Below are positions 1 through 10,290 of a DNA stretch of 64,000 nucleotides, piece by piece; the stretch's first letter is position 1; every line of letters starts with the position of its first letter. The stretch spans positions 1,008,303 through 1,072,302 of the forward strand of contig NZ_LN999828.1 of the NCBI RefSeq assembly GCF_001517625.2, in the 5' to 3' direction. The DNA is from Clostridium sp. AT4 (GTDB lineage: Bacteria; Bacillota; Clostridia; Lachnospirales; Lachnospiraceae). Both the position numbers and the translations under genes were made by a program. The notes under the pieces are model-generated. The model did no database searches. It saw only the letters and a list, made by a program, of their open reading frames with translations, and was not told where the DNA came from.

Positions 1-343
1 TGAGGAGGTCAGCCGCGTGGTAGAATTTCTTACCGAGCAGGGTATGGTGGCAGAGTACAGCCAGGAAGTGGTAAATAAAGTTGCATCTCCTTCCATGGAT
101 GGAGGAAGCTCAGGGGCAGACCGGGATGAACTGTTTGCACAGGCCGGAGCCTTCATTATTGAAAAGGACAAGGCTTCCATCGGTATGCTCCAGCGGGCCT
201 TTAAGATCGGATTTAACCGCGCGGCCCGGATCATGGATCAGCTGGCAGAGGCAGGAGTTGTGGGCGAAGAGGAGGGCACAAAACCCAGAAAGATCCTTAT
301 GAGTCCGGAACAGTTTGAGGAAATGATGGAACAGGGGTATTAA
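1..343 (+). CDS. ftsK: DNA translocase FtsK/SpoIIIE, C-terminal end (partial)
   Basis: Only the last ~114 codons are present; the frame is open from the first bases of the window, so the start and motor domain lie upstream. The visible part matches the gamma (winged-helix) domain that ends FtsK/SpoIIIE translocases and reads the polar KOPS/SRS sequences to orient DNA pumping: an acidic linker, then DELFAQAGAFIIEKDKAS and FNRAARIMDQLAEAGVVG, then a short tail. FtsK is a septal membrane ATPase that moves chromosome termini through the division or sporulation septum. FtsK and SpoIIIE paralogues cannot be told apart from this piece. Confidence 0.9.
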   Translation, partial: EEVSRVVEFLTEQGMVAEYSQEVVNKVASPSMDGGSSGADRDELFAQAGAFIIEKDKASIGMLQRAFKIGFNRAARIMDQLAEAGVVGEEEGTKPRKILMSPEQFEEMMEQGY

Positions 344-464
344 AATGCATCAGGAGTCCAAAGGAGAATCCCAATGACTCCGGGCATAAAATATAAATTA
401 CCAGGCACCGGCAGGAGAAGGACATAACCTGATCGGGACGCCGAAAAAGAGGAGGATCAGCCAA

Positions 465-2135
465 ATGAAATCAGATATTGAGATCGCACAGGAAGCTGCA
501 ATGATACCGGTAAAAGAGGTGGCCGCCAGATATGGAATCAAAGAGGACGATCTGGAACTGTATGGAAAATATAAGGCCAAGCTGACCGATGAGCTATGGA
601 ATCAGATCAAGGACCGTCCGGATGGTAAACTGGTGCTGGTGACGGCTATCAATCCCACACCGGCAGGAGAGGGAAAGACAACTGTGACAGTAGGCTTGGG
701 AGAAGCATTTGGAAGAATGGGAAAAAATTCCATTATAGCGCTGAGAGAGCCGTCCCTTGGCCCCTGCTTTGGCATCAAGGGAGGAGCTGCTGGAGGCGGC
801 TATGCCCAGGTTGTGCCTATGGAGGATTTAAATCTGCATTTTACAGGTGATTTCCATGCCATTACCTCTGCCAATAACCTTCTGGCAGCTCTTCTTGATA
901 ACCATATCCAGCAGGGAAATTCCCTCGGCATTGATCCAAGACAGATTTTATGGAAGCGGTGCGAAGATATGAATGACCGTGCGCTGCGCAATATTGTGAT
1001 CGGTCTGGGTGCAAAGGCCGACGGCATGGTAAGAGAGGATCATTTTGTCATTACCGTAGCATCCGAGATCATGGCAATCCTCTGTCTGGCCGATGATATG
1101 AAGGATTTAAAGGAGCGCCTGTCACGCATTATCGTTGCATATAATTTTGCAGGCGAGCCGGTGACTGCGGGAGATCTTCATGCCACCGGAGCCATGGCGG
1201 CTCTTTTAAAGGATGCTTTAAAGCCGAACCTGATCCAGACCTTGGAGCATACAGGCGCGTTGGTTCATGGCGGCCCCTTTGCAAATATCGCACACGGCTG
1301 CAACAGTGTAAGAGCCACAAAGACAGCTCTTAAGCTCTGCGATATTGTTGTTACGGAAGCAGGCTTTGGCGCGGATCTGGGCGCTGAGAAGTTTATGGAT
1401 ATCAAGTGCCGCAAAGCAGGCTTAAAGCCGGATGCGGTTGTTTTGGTAGCCACCGTCCGGGCTTTAAAGTATAATGGCGGTGTCCCGAAGGATCAGCTTT
1501 CCGTAGAAAATCTGGAAGCTTTAAAGAAGGGCATTGTAAATCTGGAAAAACATATTGAAAACATCCAGAAGTTTGGCGTTCCGGTTATAGTTACCCTTAA
1601 TTCTTTCATAAGCGATACAGAAGCAGAGTATGCTTATATTAAGCATTTCTGTGAGGAAAGAGGCTGTGAATTTGCTCTGGCTGAGGTCTGGGCAAAAGGC
1701 GGCGAGGGCGGGCTTCCCCTGGCAGAAAAGGTATTAAACACATTGGAAAACCGTCCCACTGATTTCCATGTGCTCTATGAGAATGAAGCTTCCTTAAAGG
1801 ATAAGATCGGAACCATTGCTTCCCAGATATACGGAGCGGACGGCGTGACATACACTCCGGCAGCTTTAAAGGCGTTAAAGCGCATGGAAGAGATGGGCTT
1901 TGGAAATCTTCCCGTATGCATGGCAAAAACCCAGTACTCCCTGTCGGATGATCAGACGAAGCTGGGACGGCCTGCAGGCTTCCAGATCAACGTAAGAGAC
2001 GCCTATGTATGTGCAGGAGCCGGTTTTGTGGTTGTTCTTACAGGTTCCATTATGACCATGCCGGGACTTCCCAAGAAGCCGGCAGCAGAGGGGATTGATG
2101 TGAATGAGGAAGGAAAGATCACGGGACTGTTTTAA
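465..2135 (+). CDS. fhs: Formate--tetrahydrofolate ligase
   Basis: 556 aa, the usual length for the family. Catalyses ATP-dependent formation of 10-formyl-THF from formate and THF in the cytoplasm, feeding purine synthesis, fMet-tRNA and one-carbon flow. The P-loop TPAGEGKTT is at residues 65-73, and [18 protein letters not shown] follows as in clostridial enzymes. The ATG is preceded by a strong AGGAGGA site. The product is a substrate for two proteins encoded in this window, Fmt and the AICAR transformylase. The 121-nt gap after ftsK holds no clear terminator. Confidence 0.97.
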   Translation: MKSDIEIAQEAAMIPVKEVAARYGIKEDDLELYGKYKAKLTDELWNQIKDRPDGKLVLVTAINPTPAGEGKTTVTVGLGEAFGRMGKNSIIALREPSLGPCFGIKGGAAGGGYAQVVPMEDLNLHFTGDFHAITSANNLLAALLDNHIQQGNSLGIDPRQILWKRCEDMNDRALRNIVIGLGAKADGMVREDHFVITVASEIMAILCLADDMKDLKERLSRIIVAYNFAGEPVTAGDLHATGAMAALLKDALKPNLIQTLEHTGALVHGGPFANIAHGCNSVRATKTALKLCDIVVTEAGFGADLGAEKFMDIKCRKAGLKPDAVVLVATVRALKYNGGVPKDQLSVENLEALKKGIVNLEKHIENIQKFGVPVIVTLNSFISDTEAEYAYIKHFCEERGCEFALAEVWAKGGEGGLPLAEKVLNTLENRPTDFHVLYENEASLKDKIGTIASQIYGADGVTYTPAALKALKRMEEMGFGNLPVCMAKTQYSLSDDQTKLGRPAGFQINVRDAYVCAGAGFVVVLTGSIMTMPGLPKKPAAEGIDVNEEGKITGLF

Positions 2136-2159
2136 GTATGAGAGAGGAAATATAGTTTC

Positions 2160-3680
2160 ATGATATTGCAAGACTGGTTAAAAGAACTGGATTATACCCT
2201 GATTCAGGGAAATCCTGATACTCAGGTGGAAGAGGTTATTTATGACTCCAGAAAAGCGGGACCGGGCACTGTATTTGTGGCCATGACAGGCACCCGGATC
2301 GATGCCCACTGCTTTATCCCTGATGTGTTAAAGGCAGGCACAAGGATCCTTGTGACCGAACGGCCCATTGATATGGAGCTTGAAGCCTGTGAGCTTGATG
2401 AAGAGGAGAAGAAAAAGATTACGATCCTGCGGGTAAAGGATTCCCGCAGGGCTCTGGCCCTGCTGTCTGCGGCCCGTTTTGGATATCCTGCAAAGAAGCT
2501 TACCCTGATCGGCGTTACAGGCACCAAGGGAAAGACTACCACGACCCATATGATAAAGACTGTGCTGGAAGCGGCAGGAAAGAAGGCCGGTCTGATCGGT
2601 ACCACAGGTGTTGTCATTGGAGAGCATGTGACTCCTACCATGAACACGACCCCGGAATCTTACGAACTTCACAAAGCCTTTGCTCAGATGGCAGAGGCAG
2701 GCTGTGACTATGCGGTTATGGAAGTTTCTTCCCAGGGGGTAAAAATGCACCGGGTAGACGGTATCCTGTTTGACTACGGTATTTTTACTAATATTTCCCC
2801 AGACCATATCGGGCCGGATGAGCATAAGGATTTTGAGGAGTATCTGTATTATAAAACACGTCTCCTTGACAGCTGCCGCATTGGCCTTTTAAACGGGGCA
2901 GACCCTCATGCAGAGGCCATAAAGAAGGAAGTTTCTTGTAAGCTTTATACCTACAATGCAGGAAAGGAAAGTAAAGTGCCGGATGACTTTATGGCAGAGA
3001 ATATCCGGTATCTGGCAGAGCCGGACTTTGTGGGAACGCAGTTTCATGTTTCCGGCAGATGTGAGATGGAGATCCGCCTTGGCATACCGGGACTTTTTAA
3101 TGTGGAAAATGCCATGGCTGCAGTCAGCCTGTGCAGCTTATTGGGGCTGGATCCTCAAACGGTCAGCCATGCACTGGAGCATATTCGGGTAAACGGACGC
3201 ATGGAAATCGTACATACATCCTCCCACTGTACCGTGCTGGTTGACTATGCCCACAATGCAGTGAGCATGGAAAGCCTGCTTAAGACATTGCGGGATTACA
3301 GCCCCAAACGTCTGGTGTGTGTATTTGGCTGCGGTGGAAACCGTTCTAAGGACCGCCGTTATTCTATGGGAGAGATTGGCGGAAGGCTGGCAGATTTGTG
3401 CATCCTCACAGCGGATAATTCCAGATATGAAAAAGTGGAGGATATTCTGGCGGATATCCGGGGAAGTATTGAAAAAACAGGCGGAGCCTTTATGGAGATA
3501 CCGGACCGCAGGGAAGCCATCCGATACAGTGTTTTCCATGCAGAGCCGGGAGATATGATCGCGGTGATTGGAAAAGGCCATGAGGATTATCAGGAGATCA
3601 ATGGTGTCCGCCATCATTTTCTGGATCGGGAAGTGATTGAAGAAGCAGTAAGGGAACTGAGAGAGAAGGAACAGGGATGA
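2160..3680 (+). CDS. murE: UDP-MurNAc-tripeptide synthetase (MurE)
   Basis: 506 aa Mur ligase adding the third stem-peptide residue to UDP-MurNAc-L-Ala-D-Glu in the cytoplasm. The ATP loop GVTGTKGKTTT is at residues 118-128, followed by the central ligase domain and the Rossmann-like C-terminal domain. The residue-selecting motif, DNPR in meso-diaminopimelate enzymes, reads DNSR here (residues 419-422). The Arg that contacts the free end of diaminopimelate is kept, so meso-diaminopimelate is the likely substrate. The stop overlaps the murF start by 4 nt, indicating translational coupling. Confidence 0.95.
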   Translation: MILQDWLKELDYTLIQGNPDTQVEEVIYDSRKAGPGTVFVAMTGTRIDAHCFIPDVLKAGTRILVTERPIDMELEACELDEEEKKKITILRVKDSRRALALLSAARFGYPAKKLTLIGVTGTKGKTTTTHMIKTVLEAAGKKAGLIGTTGVVIGEHVTPTMNTTPESYELHKAFAQMAEAGCDYAVMEVSSQGVKMHRVDGILFDYGIFTNISPDHIGPDEHKDFEEYLYYKTRLLDSCRIGLLNGADPHAEAIKKEVSCKLYTYNAGKESKVPDDFMAENIRYLAEPDFVGTQFHVSGRCEMEIRLGIPGLFNVENAMAAVSLCSLLGLDPQTVSHALEHIRVNGRMEIVHTSSHCTVLVDYAHNAVSMESLLKTLRDYSPKRLVCVFGCGGNRSKDRRYSMGEIGGRLADLCILTADNSRYEKVEDILADIRGSIEKTGGAFMEIPDRREAIRYSVFHAEPGDMIAVIGKGHEDYQEINGVRHHFLDREVIEEAVRELREKEQG

Positions 3681-5116
3681 GAGAGATAACAGCGAAACAG
3701 GCAGCCAGAGCCGCCGGAGGCAGGGTGATTTTCGGTGATCCGGAAAAAAAGATCTGCCACATCAGCCTGGATTCCAGAAAAATGGAGGGAAGGGATCTGT
3801 TTGTTCCTATCGTCGGAGAACGGGTAGACGCACACCGGTTTATCTGTCAGGCAATAAGCGCTGGGGCAGAAACGGTGTTCACCAGTTGTCATCACAGTGA
3901 AAAAGAGGTAAGAGAGGCCATTGAAAGCCAGTGCAGGGAGCATCCTGAATGGAGCGGACAGGCTCTTTTAAGCACCTGGATCTGTGTAGAGGATACAAAA
4001 GCGGCTCTTCAGGCGTTGGGAGCCTGGTGCCGCAGCCAGGCGCAGATTCCTCTGGTAGGGATTACGGGCAGTGTGGGAAAGACGACCACCCGTGAGATGG
4101 TAGCCTGTGCCTTGAGCGCCGGTTATAGGGTTTATAAGACGCCGGGAAACAGCAACAGCCAGGTGGGTGTCCCCATCACTGTTTTTAATATACCAAAGGA
4201 AGCGCAGATCGGCGTTATTGAACTTGGCATGAGCGAACCCGGAGAGATGACAAAGATTGCCCAGGTAGCACAGACGGACTGTGCAGTGATGACCAATATC
4301 GGAGTGGCTCATATCGAACAGCTTGGCTCTAAGGAAAATATTTTAAAAGAGAAGCTCCATATCCAGGATGGAATGGCAGAGGATGGTGTTCTTTTCCTCA
4401 ATGGCGACGATCCTCTCCTGCGAGCGGTAATGCCGGACCAGGGACGCAGCCGGATCCTCTATGGCCTGTGGGAAGGCTGCGACTGCCGGGGAGAGAACCT
4501 TCATCTGGAAAATGGCTTTCCTGTCTTTACCGCAATCTGCAAAGAAGAGCGGGTACAGGTACACCTTAATGTAATGGGAAATCACATGGTAAGCAATGCC
4601 CTGGCAGCCCTGGCAGTGGCTTCCCGGTATGGAATACCGTTACAGAAGGCTGCTGCTGCCTTAGAACAGTTTGATGGTTTTAAGGGACGCCAGCAGATCA
4701 TTAAGGAAAAAGGCGTCACCATCATAGATGACAGCTACAATGCAAGCCCCGTTTCCATGAAGGCAGGCATTGAGGTGCTTTCCTCCATGGCAGGAGTGAA
4801 GCGCCGCATTGCGGTTCTGGCGGATATGAAGGAGCTTGGGCCGGATACCATAACGTACCACAGGGAGGTAGGTGCCTTTTTAAAACATCAGCCAATTGAC
4901 CAGCTGGTGCTTATGGGAGAACTGGCATGGGAGATTGAAACGGGTCTTAAAATGGATGGAGGAAAAATCTCATGCGTAAAAACCTCCACTTTGGAGGAAA
5001 CTGAAACATGGCTGGCAGAAGCAGTAAGAGAAGGCGACTGCCTGCTGTTTAAGGGTTCAAACAGCATGGGGCTTTCTAAAGCCGTGAGCTTTATGAGAGA
5101 AAAACTCACGAATTAA
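3677..5116 (+). CDS. murF: UDP-MurNAc-tripeptide--D-Ala-D-Ala ligase (MurF)
   Basis: 479 aa, the full family length. Adds D-Ala-D-Ala to the UDP-MurNAc tripeptide, the last cytoplasmic step of the stem peptide. Mur-ligase P-loop GITGSVGKTTTREM begins at residue 128; GNSNSQVGVP, NIGVAHIEQLGS and the C-terminal DDSYNASPVSMKAGI are typical of MurF. It starts inside the end of murE (ATGA overlap), so the two ligases are probably made together. Confidence 0.96.
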   Translation: MREITAKQAARAAGGRVIFGDPEKKICHISLDSRKMEGRDLFVPIVGERVDAHRFICQAISAGAETVFTSCHHSEKEVREAIESQCREHPEWSGQALLSTWICVEDTKAALQALGAWCRSQAQIPLVGITGSVGKTTTREMVACALSAGYRVYKTPGNSNSQVGVPITVFNIPKEAQIGVIELGMSEPGEMTKIAQVAQTDCAVMTNIGVAHIEQLGSKENILKEKLHIQDGMAEDGVLFLNGDDPLLRAVMPDQGRSRILYGLWEGCDCRGENLHLENGFPVFTAICKEERVQVHLNVMGNHMVSNALAALAVASRYGIPLQKAAAALEQFDGFKGRQQIIKEKGVTIIDDSYNASPVSMKAGIEVLSSMAGVKRRIAVLADMKELGPDTITYHREVGAFLKHQPIDQLVLMGELAWEIETGLKMDGGKISCVKTSTLEETETWLAEAVREGDCLLFKGSNSMGLSKAVSFMREKLTN

Positions 5117-5141
5117 AATGATTATCTGGAGGAAAAAACAC

Positions 5142-6476
5142 ATGGAATTAACGAAAGAAACCTGCCGTCAGACGGCAGAGGAGCTGCTGCACTTTCTGGA
5201 GAAAAGCCCCAGCAGCTTTCACGCTATTGCCAATATAACGAATATGCTGGAAGCAGCAGGCTTTGAGGAAATCCGTGAGGAGGAAAACTGGAAGCTTTTA
5301 CCGGGCGGCTCTTACTATGTGACCCGCAATCAGTCTTCTGTCATTGCATTTAAGGTGCCGGGAGCAGATTTTACAGGCTTTCAGATCATGGCAAGCCACA
5401 GCGATTCCCCTTCTTTTAAGATTAAGGAGAATCCGGAGATGGAGGCAGAGGGCCATTTTATCAAATTAAACGTAGAAAAGTACGGCGGCATGATCATGTC
5501 TCCCTGGTTTGACCGTCCTTTATCCATTGCGGGCCGCCTGGTTGTAGAAGAGGATGGAAGACTGGTATCAAAGTTAGTGAATATAGACCGTGATCTGGTG
5601 ATGATCCCTAATTTGGCTATTCATATGAACCGACAGGTCAATGACGTTTACAAGTATAATGCACAGAAGGATACGCTTCCTATTTTTGGAAGTCTGGAAG
5701 CAAAGGGAAGCTTTATGACCCTGATGGCAGAAGCAGCAGGCGTAAAGGCAGAGGATATCCTGGGCCATGACCTGTTCCTTTACAGCCGCGACAAGGGAAC
5801 CATCTGGGGAGCTGATGAGGCTTACCTTTCCTGCGGACGTCTGGATGATCTGCAGTGTGCTTTTTCTTCCATTAAGGGCCTGCTGGCAGGAGGACATCCT
5901 TCCTGCGTATCCGTTGCAGCCGTATTTGACAATGAGGAAGTGGGAAGCGGCACTAAACAGGGTGCAGATTCCACCTTCTTAGAGGATACCCTGCGCCGGA
6001 TCAACCGCAGTCTGGGACGCAGCGAGGATCAATATCTGATGGCTCTGGCCTCCAGCTTTATGGTATCTGCCGACAATGCTCATGCGGTTCATCCAAATTA
6101 CGGAGAATTTGCAGATCCGACCAACCGTCCTGCCATGAACGAGGGGATTGTAATCAAGTACAACGCCAACCAGAAGTATACTACAGATGCAGTATCCGCA
6201 GCTGTTTTCCGGGCAATCTGCAAAAAGGCCGGCGTTCCCTGCCAGACCTTTGCCAACCGTTCCGATATGGCGGGAGGCTCTACTCTGGGAAATATTTCCA
6301 ATGCTCATGTAGCTCTCAATACAGTGGATATCGGCCTGCCCCAGCTGGCGATGCATTCCCCTTATGAGACAGCCGGCGTAAAGGATACCTGTTATCTGAT
6401 CCAGGCAGCAAAGACGTTCTTTAATACCTGTTTAAAAGCAGAGGGAAAAGGCTGCTACCGCGTGGAGCAGGAATAA
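5142..6476 (+). CDS. M18 family aminopeptidase (aspartyl aminopeptidase type)
   Basis: 444 aa from the chosen start. ATG 5142 is preferred over an in-frame ATG at 5118 because TGGAGG sits at a normal distance before it. M18 enzymes are cytoplasmic dinuclear zinc aminopeptidases forming tetrahedral dodecamers and trimming acidic N-termini. Metal-site segments visible are ASHSDSPSFKI, FDNEEVGSGTKQGA, the internal HPNYGEFADPTNRPAMNEG and, near the C-terminus, GLPQLAMHSPYETAG. Called from whole-length family resemblance; the preferred substrate is not shown. Confidence 0.93.
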   Translation: MELTKETCRQTAEELLHFLEKSPSSFHAIANITNMLEAAGFEEIREEENWKLLPGGSYYVTRNQSSVIAFKVPGADFTGFQIMASHSDSPSFKIKENPEMEAEGHFIKLNVEKYGGMIMSPWFDRPLSIAGRLVVEEDGRLVSKLVNIDRDLVMIPNLAIHMNRQVNDVYKYNAQKDTLPIFGSLEAKGSFMTLMAEAAGVKAEDILGHDLFLYSRDKGTIWGADEAYLSCGRLDDLQCAFSSIKGLLAGGHPSCVSVAAVFDNEEVGSGTKQGADSTFLEDTLRRINRSLGRSEDQYLMALASSFMVSADNAHAVHPNYGEFADPTNRPAMNEGIVIKYNANQKYTTDAVSAAVFRAICKKAGVPCQTFANRSDMAGGSTLGNISNAHVALNTVDIGLPQLAMHSPYETAGVKDTCYLIQAAKTFFNTCLKAEGKGCYRVEQE

Positions 6477-6509
6477 GATCATAAGGGGGAAAACACCCTG
6501 ATATACACG

Positions 6510-6543
6510 GCCTCTGGCTTTGCACCATAAAGCCCAGAGGCCG
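6510..6543 (+). terminator. GC-rich hairpin after the aminopeptidase gene
   Basis: GGCCTCTGG and CCAGAGGCC flank a CTT/AAG inner pair and a short loop, giving about a 12-bp stem 34 nt after the stop. No T-tract follows, so it may be a weak terminator or an mRNA-stabilising hairpin. Confidence 0.5.
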
Positions 6544-6617
6544 GAGTGCGTCCGGACAAAGACAGTCAGCCGGATAGAGGTATATTAATAAACGGAAAGG
6601 GGAGATTAGAAGAAACC

Positions 6618-7946
6618 ATGCAGAGAGACCTTACAGAGGGAAGCATTACAGGCACTATGCTGCGCTTTGCCCTTCCGATGATACTGGGAAATCTTTTACA
6701 GCAGTGCTACAATGTGGCAGATACGCTGATCGTAGGCCGCTTTCTGGGGGCGGATGCCCTGGCAGCCGTAGGCTCGGCCTATACCCTTATGACATTTCTT
6801 ACCTCTATTCTTCTGGGACTGTGTATGGGAAGCGGGGCTGTCTTTTCCCTGCGCTTTGGGGAGAAAAGCAGCGCCCGTTTAAAAATAAGCATCTATGTAT
6901 CCTTTGTAATGATTGCTGCGGTGGCTTTGGCCGTCAACCTGGCGGTGGTGGTGTTTACCGATCCCATTATGAGCCTTCTGTGTGTACCGGAAGAGATTTA
7001 CGGGATGATGCGGGAATATCTGAGAGTGATCTTTTCAGGTATCCTGGCAGTTTTTCTGTATAATTTTTACGCCTCTCTTCTGCGGGCTGTGGGAAATTCT
7101 CTGGTGCCGTTGATTTTTCTGGGAATTTCAGCCGTTTTAAATATCATACTGGATCTGGTATTTGTCCTGGTGCTTCACCGGGGCGTAGCGGGAGCGGCAG
7201 AGGCCACGGTTATTTCCCAGTTTGTTTCCGGTATTGGAATCGGTATTTATACGCTTGTAAAAATGCCTGAGTTCCGGGTGGAGCGGGAACATATGAAGAT
7301 AGAGCGCCAGGTTTTAGGAGAAATTTCCCAGTTTTCCTTTCTTACCTGTATCCAGCAGTCTGTGATGAATTTTGGCATCCTTATGGTACAGGGACTGGTA
7401 AACAGCTTCGGAACGGTGGTGATGGCTGCCTTTGCCGCAGCGGTAAAGATCGATTCCTTTGCCTATATGCCGGTTCAGGACTTTGGAAATGCATTTTCCA
7501 CCTTTATTGCTCAGAATTACGGAGCAGGAAAAAAAGACAGGATCCGTGCAGGAATCCGTTCTGCTGTGACGGTTTCCGTTCTGTTTTGCCTGTTTATCTC
7601 CTTTGTGGTATGCGTATTTGCAAAGCCGCTCCTTCTGATTTTTGTCCAGCCCCATGAAACAGAGATCCTTAAGGTGGGGATGAGTTATCTTCGGATTGAG
7701 GGTGCGTTTTACTGTGGGATCGGCTGTCTGTTTTTGCTCTATGGCCTTTACCGGGCAGTGAGAAGACCGGGAATGTCCGTGGTCCTGACTGTGATCTCCC
7801 TGGGCACCCGGGTGATTTTAGCCTATGTCCTGTCCGCCGTTCCGTCTATTGGGGTAACCGGGATCTGGGCAGCTGTGCCCATTGGCTGGTTTTTAGCCGA
7901 TCTGGCAGGCTTTGTCTATTATAAAAGAAAGTTGGATGAGATTTGA
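6618..7946 (+). CDS. MATE family efflux transporter
   Basis: 442 aa from ATG 6618; a GTG at 6546 would add 24 polar residues not expected in the family, and lies right after a hairpin. MATE proteins are 12-helix membrane antiporters exporting drugs or metabolites with Na+ or H+. The start EGSITGTMLRFALPMILGN and YNVADTLIVGRFLG match the first helices of the clostridial NorM/DinF branch. The stop overlaps the priA TTG start. Substrate unknown. Confidence 0.92.
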   Translation: MQRDLTEGSITGTMLRFALPMILGNLLQQCYNVADTLIVGRFLGADALAAVGSAYTLMTFLTSILLGLCMGSGAVFSLRFGEKSSARLKISIYVSFVMIAAVALAVNLAVVVFTDPIMSLLCVPEEIYGMMREYLRVIFSGILAVFLYNFYASLLRAVGNSLVPLIFLGISAVLNIILDLVFVLVLHRGVAGAAEATVISQFVSGIGIGIYTLVKMPEFRVEREHMKIERQVLGEISQFSFLTCIQQSVMNFGILMVQGLVNSFGTVVMAAFAAAVKIDSFAYMPVQDFGNAFSTFIAQNYGAGKKDRIRAGIRSAVTVSVLFCLFISFVVCVFAKPLLLIFVQPHETEILKVGMSYLRIEGAFYCGIGCLFLLYGLYRAVRRPGMSVVLTVISLGTRVILAYVLSAVPSIGVTGIWAAVPIGWFLADLAGFVYYKRKLDEI

Positions 7947-10219
7947 CCGGATTATATGCCAATGTAATTATTGATATTTCCCATGAAAGCGTGGATAAGA
8001 TCTTTCAGTACCGGGTTCCTGAGAAGCTGAGAGGAACTCTTAAGGCAGGCCAGCAGGTTTACATTCCCTTTGGAGCGGGAAGCCGCAGGAGAAAGGGATA
8101 TGTGGTGGAGCTTACGGATGAGCCGGAATACGATGTGGCAAAATTAAAGGAAATAGAAGGGATTGTAGAGCACAGCGTTACAGCCCAGTCACAGCTGATC
8201 TGGCTGGCCTGGTGGATGAAGGAGCGCTACGGCTCTACCATGAACCAGGCGTTAAAGACGGTCCTTCCTGTGAAGCAGAAGATAAAGGAAGCTCCCAAAC
8301 GGCAGATCCGGCTCATTGGCGAAAAAGAAGCCTTCCGGGAGGCGGTGGATCTGGCAGAGCGCAGAGGCTATAAGGCCAGGCTGCGCCTGTTTTGCCTGTT
8401 AAAAGAGAAAAATCCCGTTTCCTACGATCAGGCCATGAACCGTCTGAACCTGACCCCGGCGGTCCTTAAGCCTTTGGAGGAAGCGGGGCTGATCCGGGTA
8501 GAAATCGTAGAAAAATACAGAAATCCCCTTCTTGAGATGAAGCGGCTTCTCACAGGGGAAACGGGAAGGGCTTCTGCCATGGATTTTTCCGAAAGCAGTC
8601 CGATTCCCGTCTTAAATGAGGAGCAGCAGGCTGCCGCAGACCGCATCTGCCGGGAGTATGACAGAGGGATCCGCGCCACATATCTGCTCCATGGGATCAC
8701 AGGCAGCGGAAAAACAGAGGTTTATATGGAGCTGATCCGCCATGTGGTGGAGAAAAAAAAGCAGGTAATCCTTTTGATCCCGGAAATTTCCCTTACCTGG
8801 CAGACGGTCATGCGATTTTATAAACGTTTCGGGAACCGGGTTTCCCTGCTTCACTCCAGAATGTCCCCAGGGGAGCGCTATGACCAGTATGAACGGGCAA
8901 GAACCGGGGATATCGATATTATGATCGGGCCCCGTTCTGCCCTGTTTGCCCCCTTTGAACGGCTGGGGCTGATCATTATTGATGAGGAGCATGAAAATGC
9001 CTATCAGAGCGAGCTGTCCCCCCGCTATGATGCCAGGGAGACGGCAAGGGAGAGGGTCAGGATCAATCAGGCCAGCCTGATCCTGGGCTCTGCCACGCCT
9101 TCTCTGGAATCCTACACAAAGGCGGTTCTGGGAGAATATACCCTTCTTAAGCTCACAAGACGGGCAAAGGCCAGCGCGGCACTGCCTCAGGCGGAGATCG
9201 TAGATCTGAGAGAGGAATTAAAGGCGGGAAACCGTTCTATTTTCAGCCGCAGGCTGAAGGAACTGATGGAGGACCGGCTGAAAAAAGGGGAGCAGACCAT
9301 GCTTTTTATCAACCGCCGCGGCTATGCAAATTTTGTATCCTGCCGTTCCTGCGGGGAGGCAATCCGCTGTCCCCACTGTGATGTGACCCTGACGCTTCAT
9401 AAAGACGGCCGTCTGATGTGCCATTACTGCGGTCATACGGTGATGCAGCCAAAGCTCTGCCCCTCCTGCGGTTCCCCCTATATTGCGCCCTTTGGAACGG
9501 GAACCCAGAAGATTGAGGAAATGGCAGTAAAAATGTTTCCTCAGGCAAGGATTCTCAGGATGGATCTGGATACCACCTCAAAAAAGGGAGGCCATCAGGA
9601 AATCCTTTCTGCCTTTGCAAGAGGAGAGGCCGATATCCTGATCGGAACCCAGATGATCGTAAAGGGACACGATTTTCCAAAGGTCACTCTGGTCGGGGCT
9701 CTGGCGGCCGATCTCTCCCTCTATGCTCCGGATTACCGCTGCGGGGAGGAAACCTTTGATCTTTTAACCCAGGCAGCAGGAAGGGCCGGAAGGAGCCATA
9801 TTCCGGGGAATATGGTGATCCAGACCTATCAGCCGGATCATTACAGCATACAGACGGCAGCCAGCCAGGACTATGAAAGCTTTTACAGCCAGGAGATGAA
9901 TTTCAGGCGGCTTCTGGGATATCCTCCCGCAGTGGGGCTGTTAACGCTCACTCTGTCCGACGGCAGTGAGGAGCGCCTTGAAAAGGCCGCAGAGGAACTG
10001 GAGAAGATGACAGCCCGTTTTCCGGAGTATTTTCCGAGAAAAAAGCTTTCCTGCATTGGCCCTGTGAATGCCCCGGTGTACAAAGTTAATGATATTTACA
10101 GAAAAATTTTATATATTAAGAATGAAAACTATGATATACTGATACAGATCAGAAAAATGGCGGAGGCCTGCTTGGATGGCATGGAAGGGATTTCCCTCCA
10201 GTCCGATCTGGCTTTATAG
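7943..10219 (+). CDS. priA: Primosomal protein N' (PriA helicase)
   Basis: 758 aa replication-restart helicase that recognises stalled forks and D-loops and reloads the replicative helicase. In order: 3'-DNA-binding domain (~1-100), winged helix, helicase lobe 1 with Walker A GITGSGKT (251-258) and DEEH (347-350), a zinc-binding insert with paired CxxC motifs (roughly 466-510, e.g. CRSCGEAIRCPHC and CPSCG), and helicase lobe 2 with QAAGRAGR. The start is a TTG overlapping the TGA of the MATE gene by 4 nt. def and fmt follow, a very common bacterial order. Confidence 0.97.
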   Translation: MTGLYANVIIDISHESVDKIFQYRVPEKLRGTLKAGQQVYIPFGAGSRRRKGYVVELTDEPEYDVAKLKEIEGIVEHSVTAQSQLIWLAWWMKERYGSTMNQALKTVLPVKQKIKEAPKRQIRLIGEKEAFREAVDLAERRGYKARLRLFCLLKEKNPVSYDQAMNRLNLTPAVLKPLEEAGLIRVEIVEKYRNPLLEMKRLLTGETGRASAMDFSESSPIPVLNEEQQAAADRICREYDRGIRATYLLHGITGSGKTEVYMELIRHVVEKKKQVILLIPEISLTWQTVMRFYKRFGNRVSLLHSRMSPGERYDQYERARTGDIDIMIGPRSALFAPFERLGLIIIDEEHENAYQSELSPRYDARETARERVRINQASLILGSATPSLESYTKAVLGEYTLLKLTRRAKASAALPQAEIVDLREELKAGNRSIFSRRLKELMEDRLKKGEQTMLFINRRGYANFVSCRSCGEAIRCPHCDVTLTLHKDGRLMCHYCGHTVMQPKLCPSCGSPYIAPFGTGTQKIEEMAVKMFPQARILRMDLDTTSKKGGHQEILSAFARGEADILIGTQMIVKGHDFPKVTLVGALAADLSLYAPDYRCGEETFDLLTQAAGRAGRSHIPGNMVIQTYQPDHYSIQTAASQDYESFYSQEMNFRRLLGYPPAVGLLTLTLSDGSEERLEKAAEELEKMTARFPEYFPRKKLSCIGPVNAPVYKVNDIYRKILYIKNENYDILIQIRKMAEACLDGMEGISLQSDLAL

Positions 10220-10290
10220 GCCAAACAGCAGAAAAGGGGTTTGTATATCCGCCGTTTATGGTTTGAATATGAAAAAGGAGAGATAATAAA

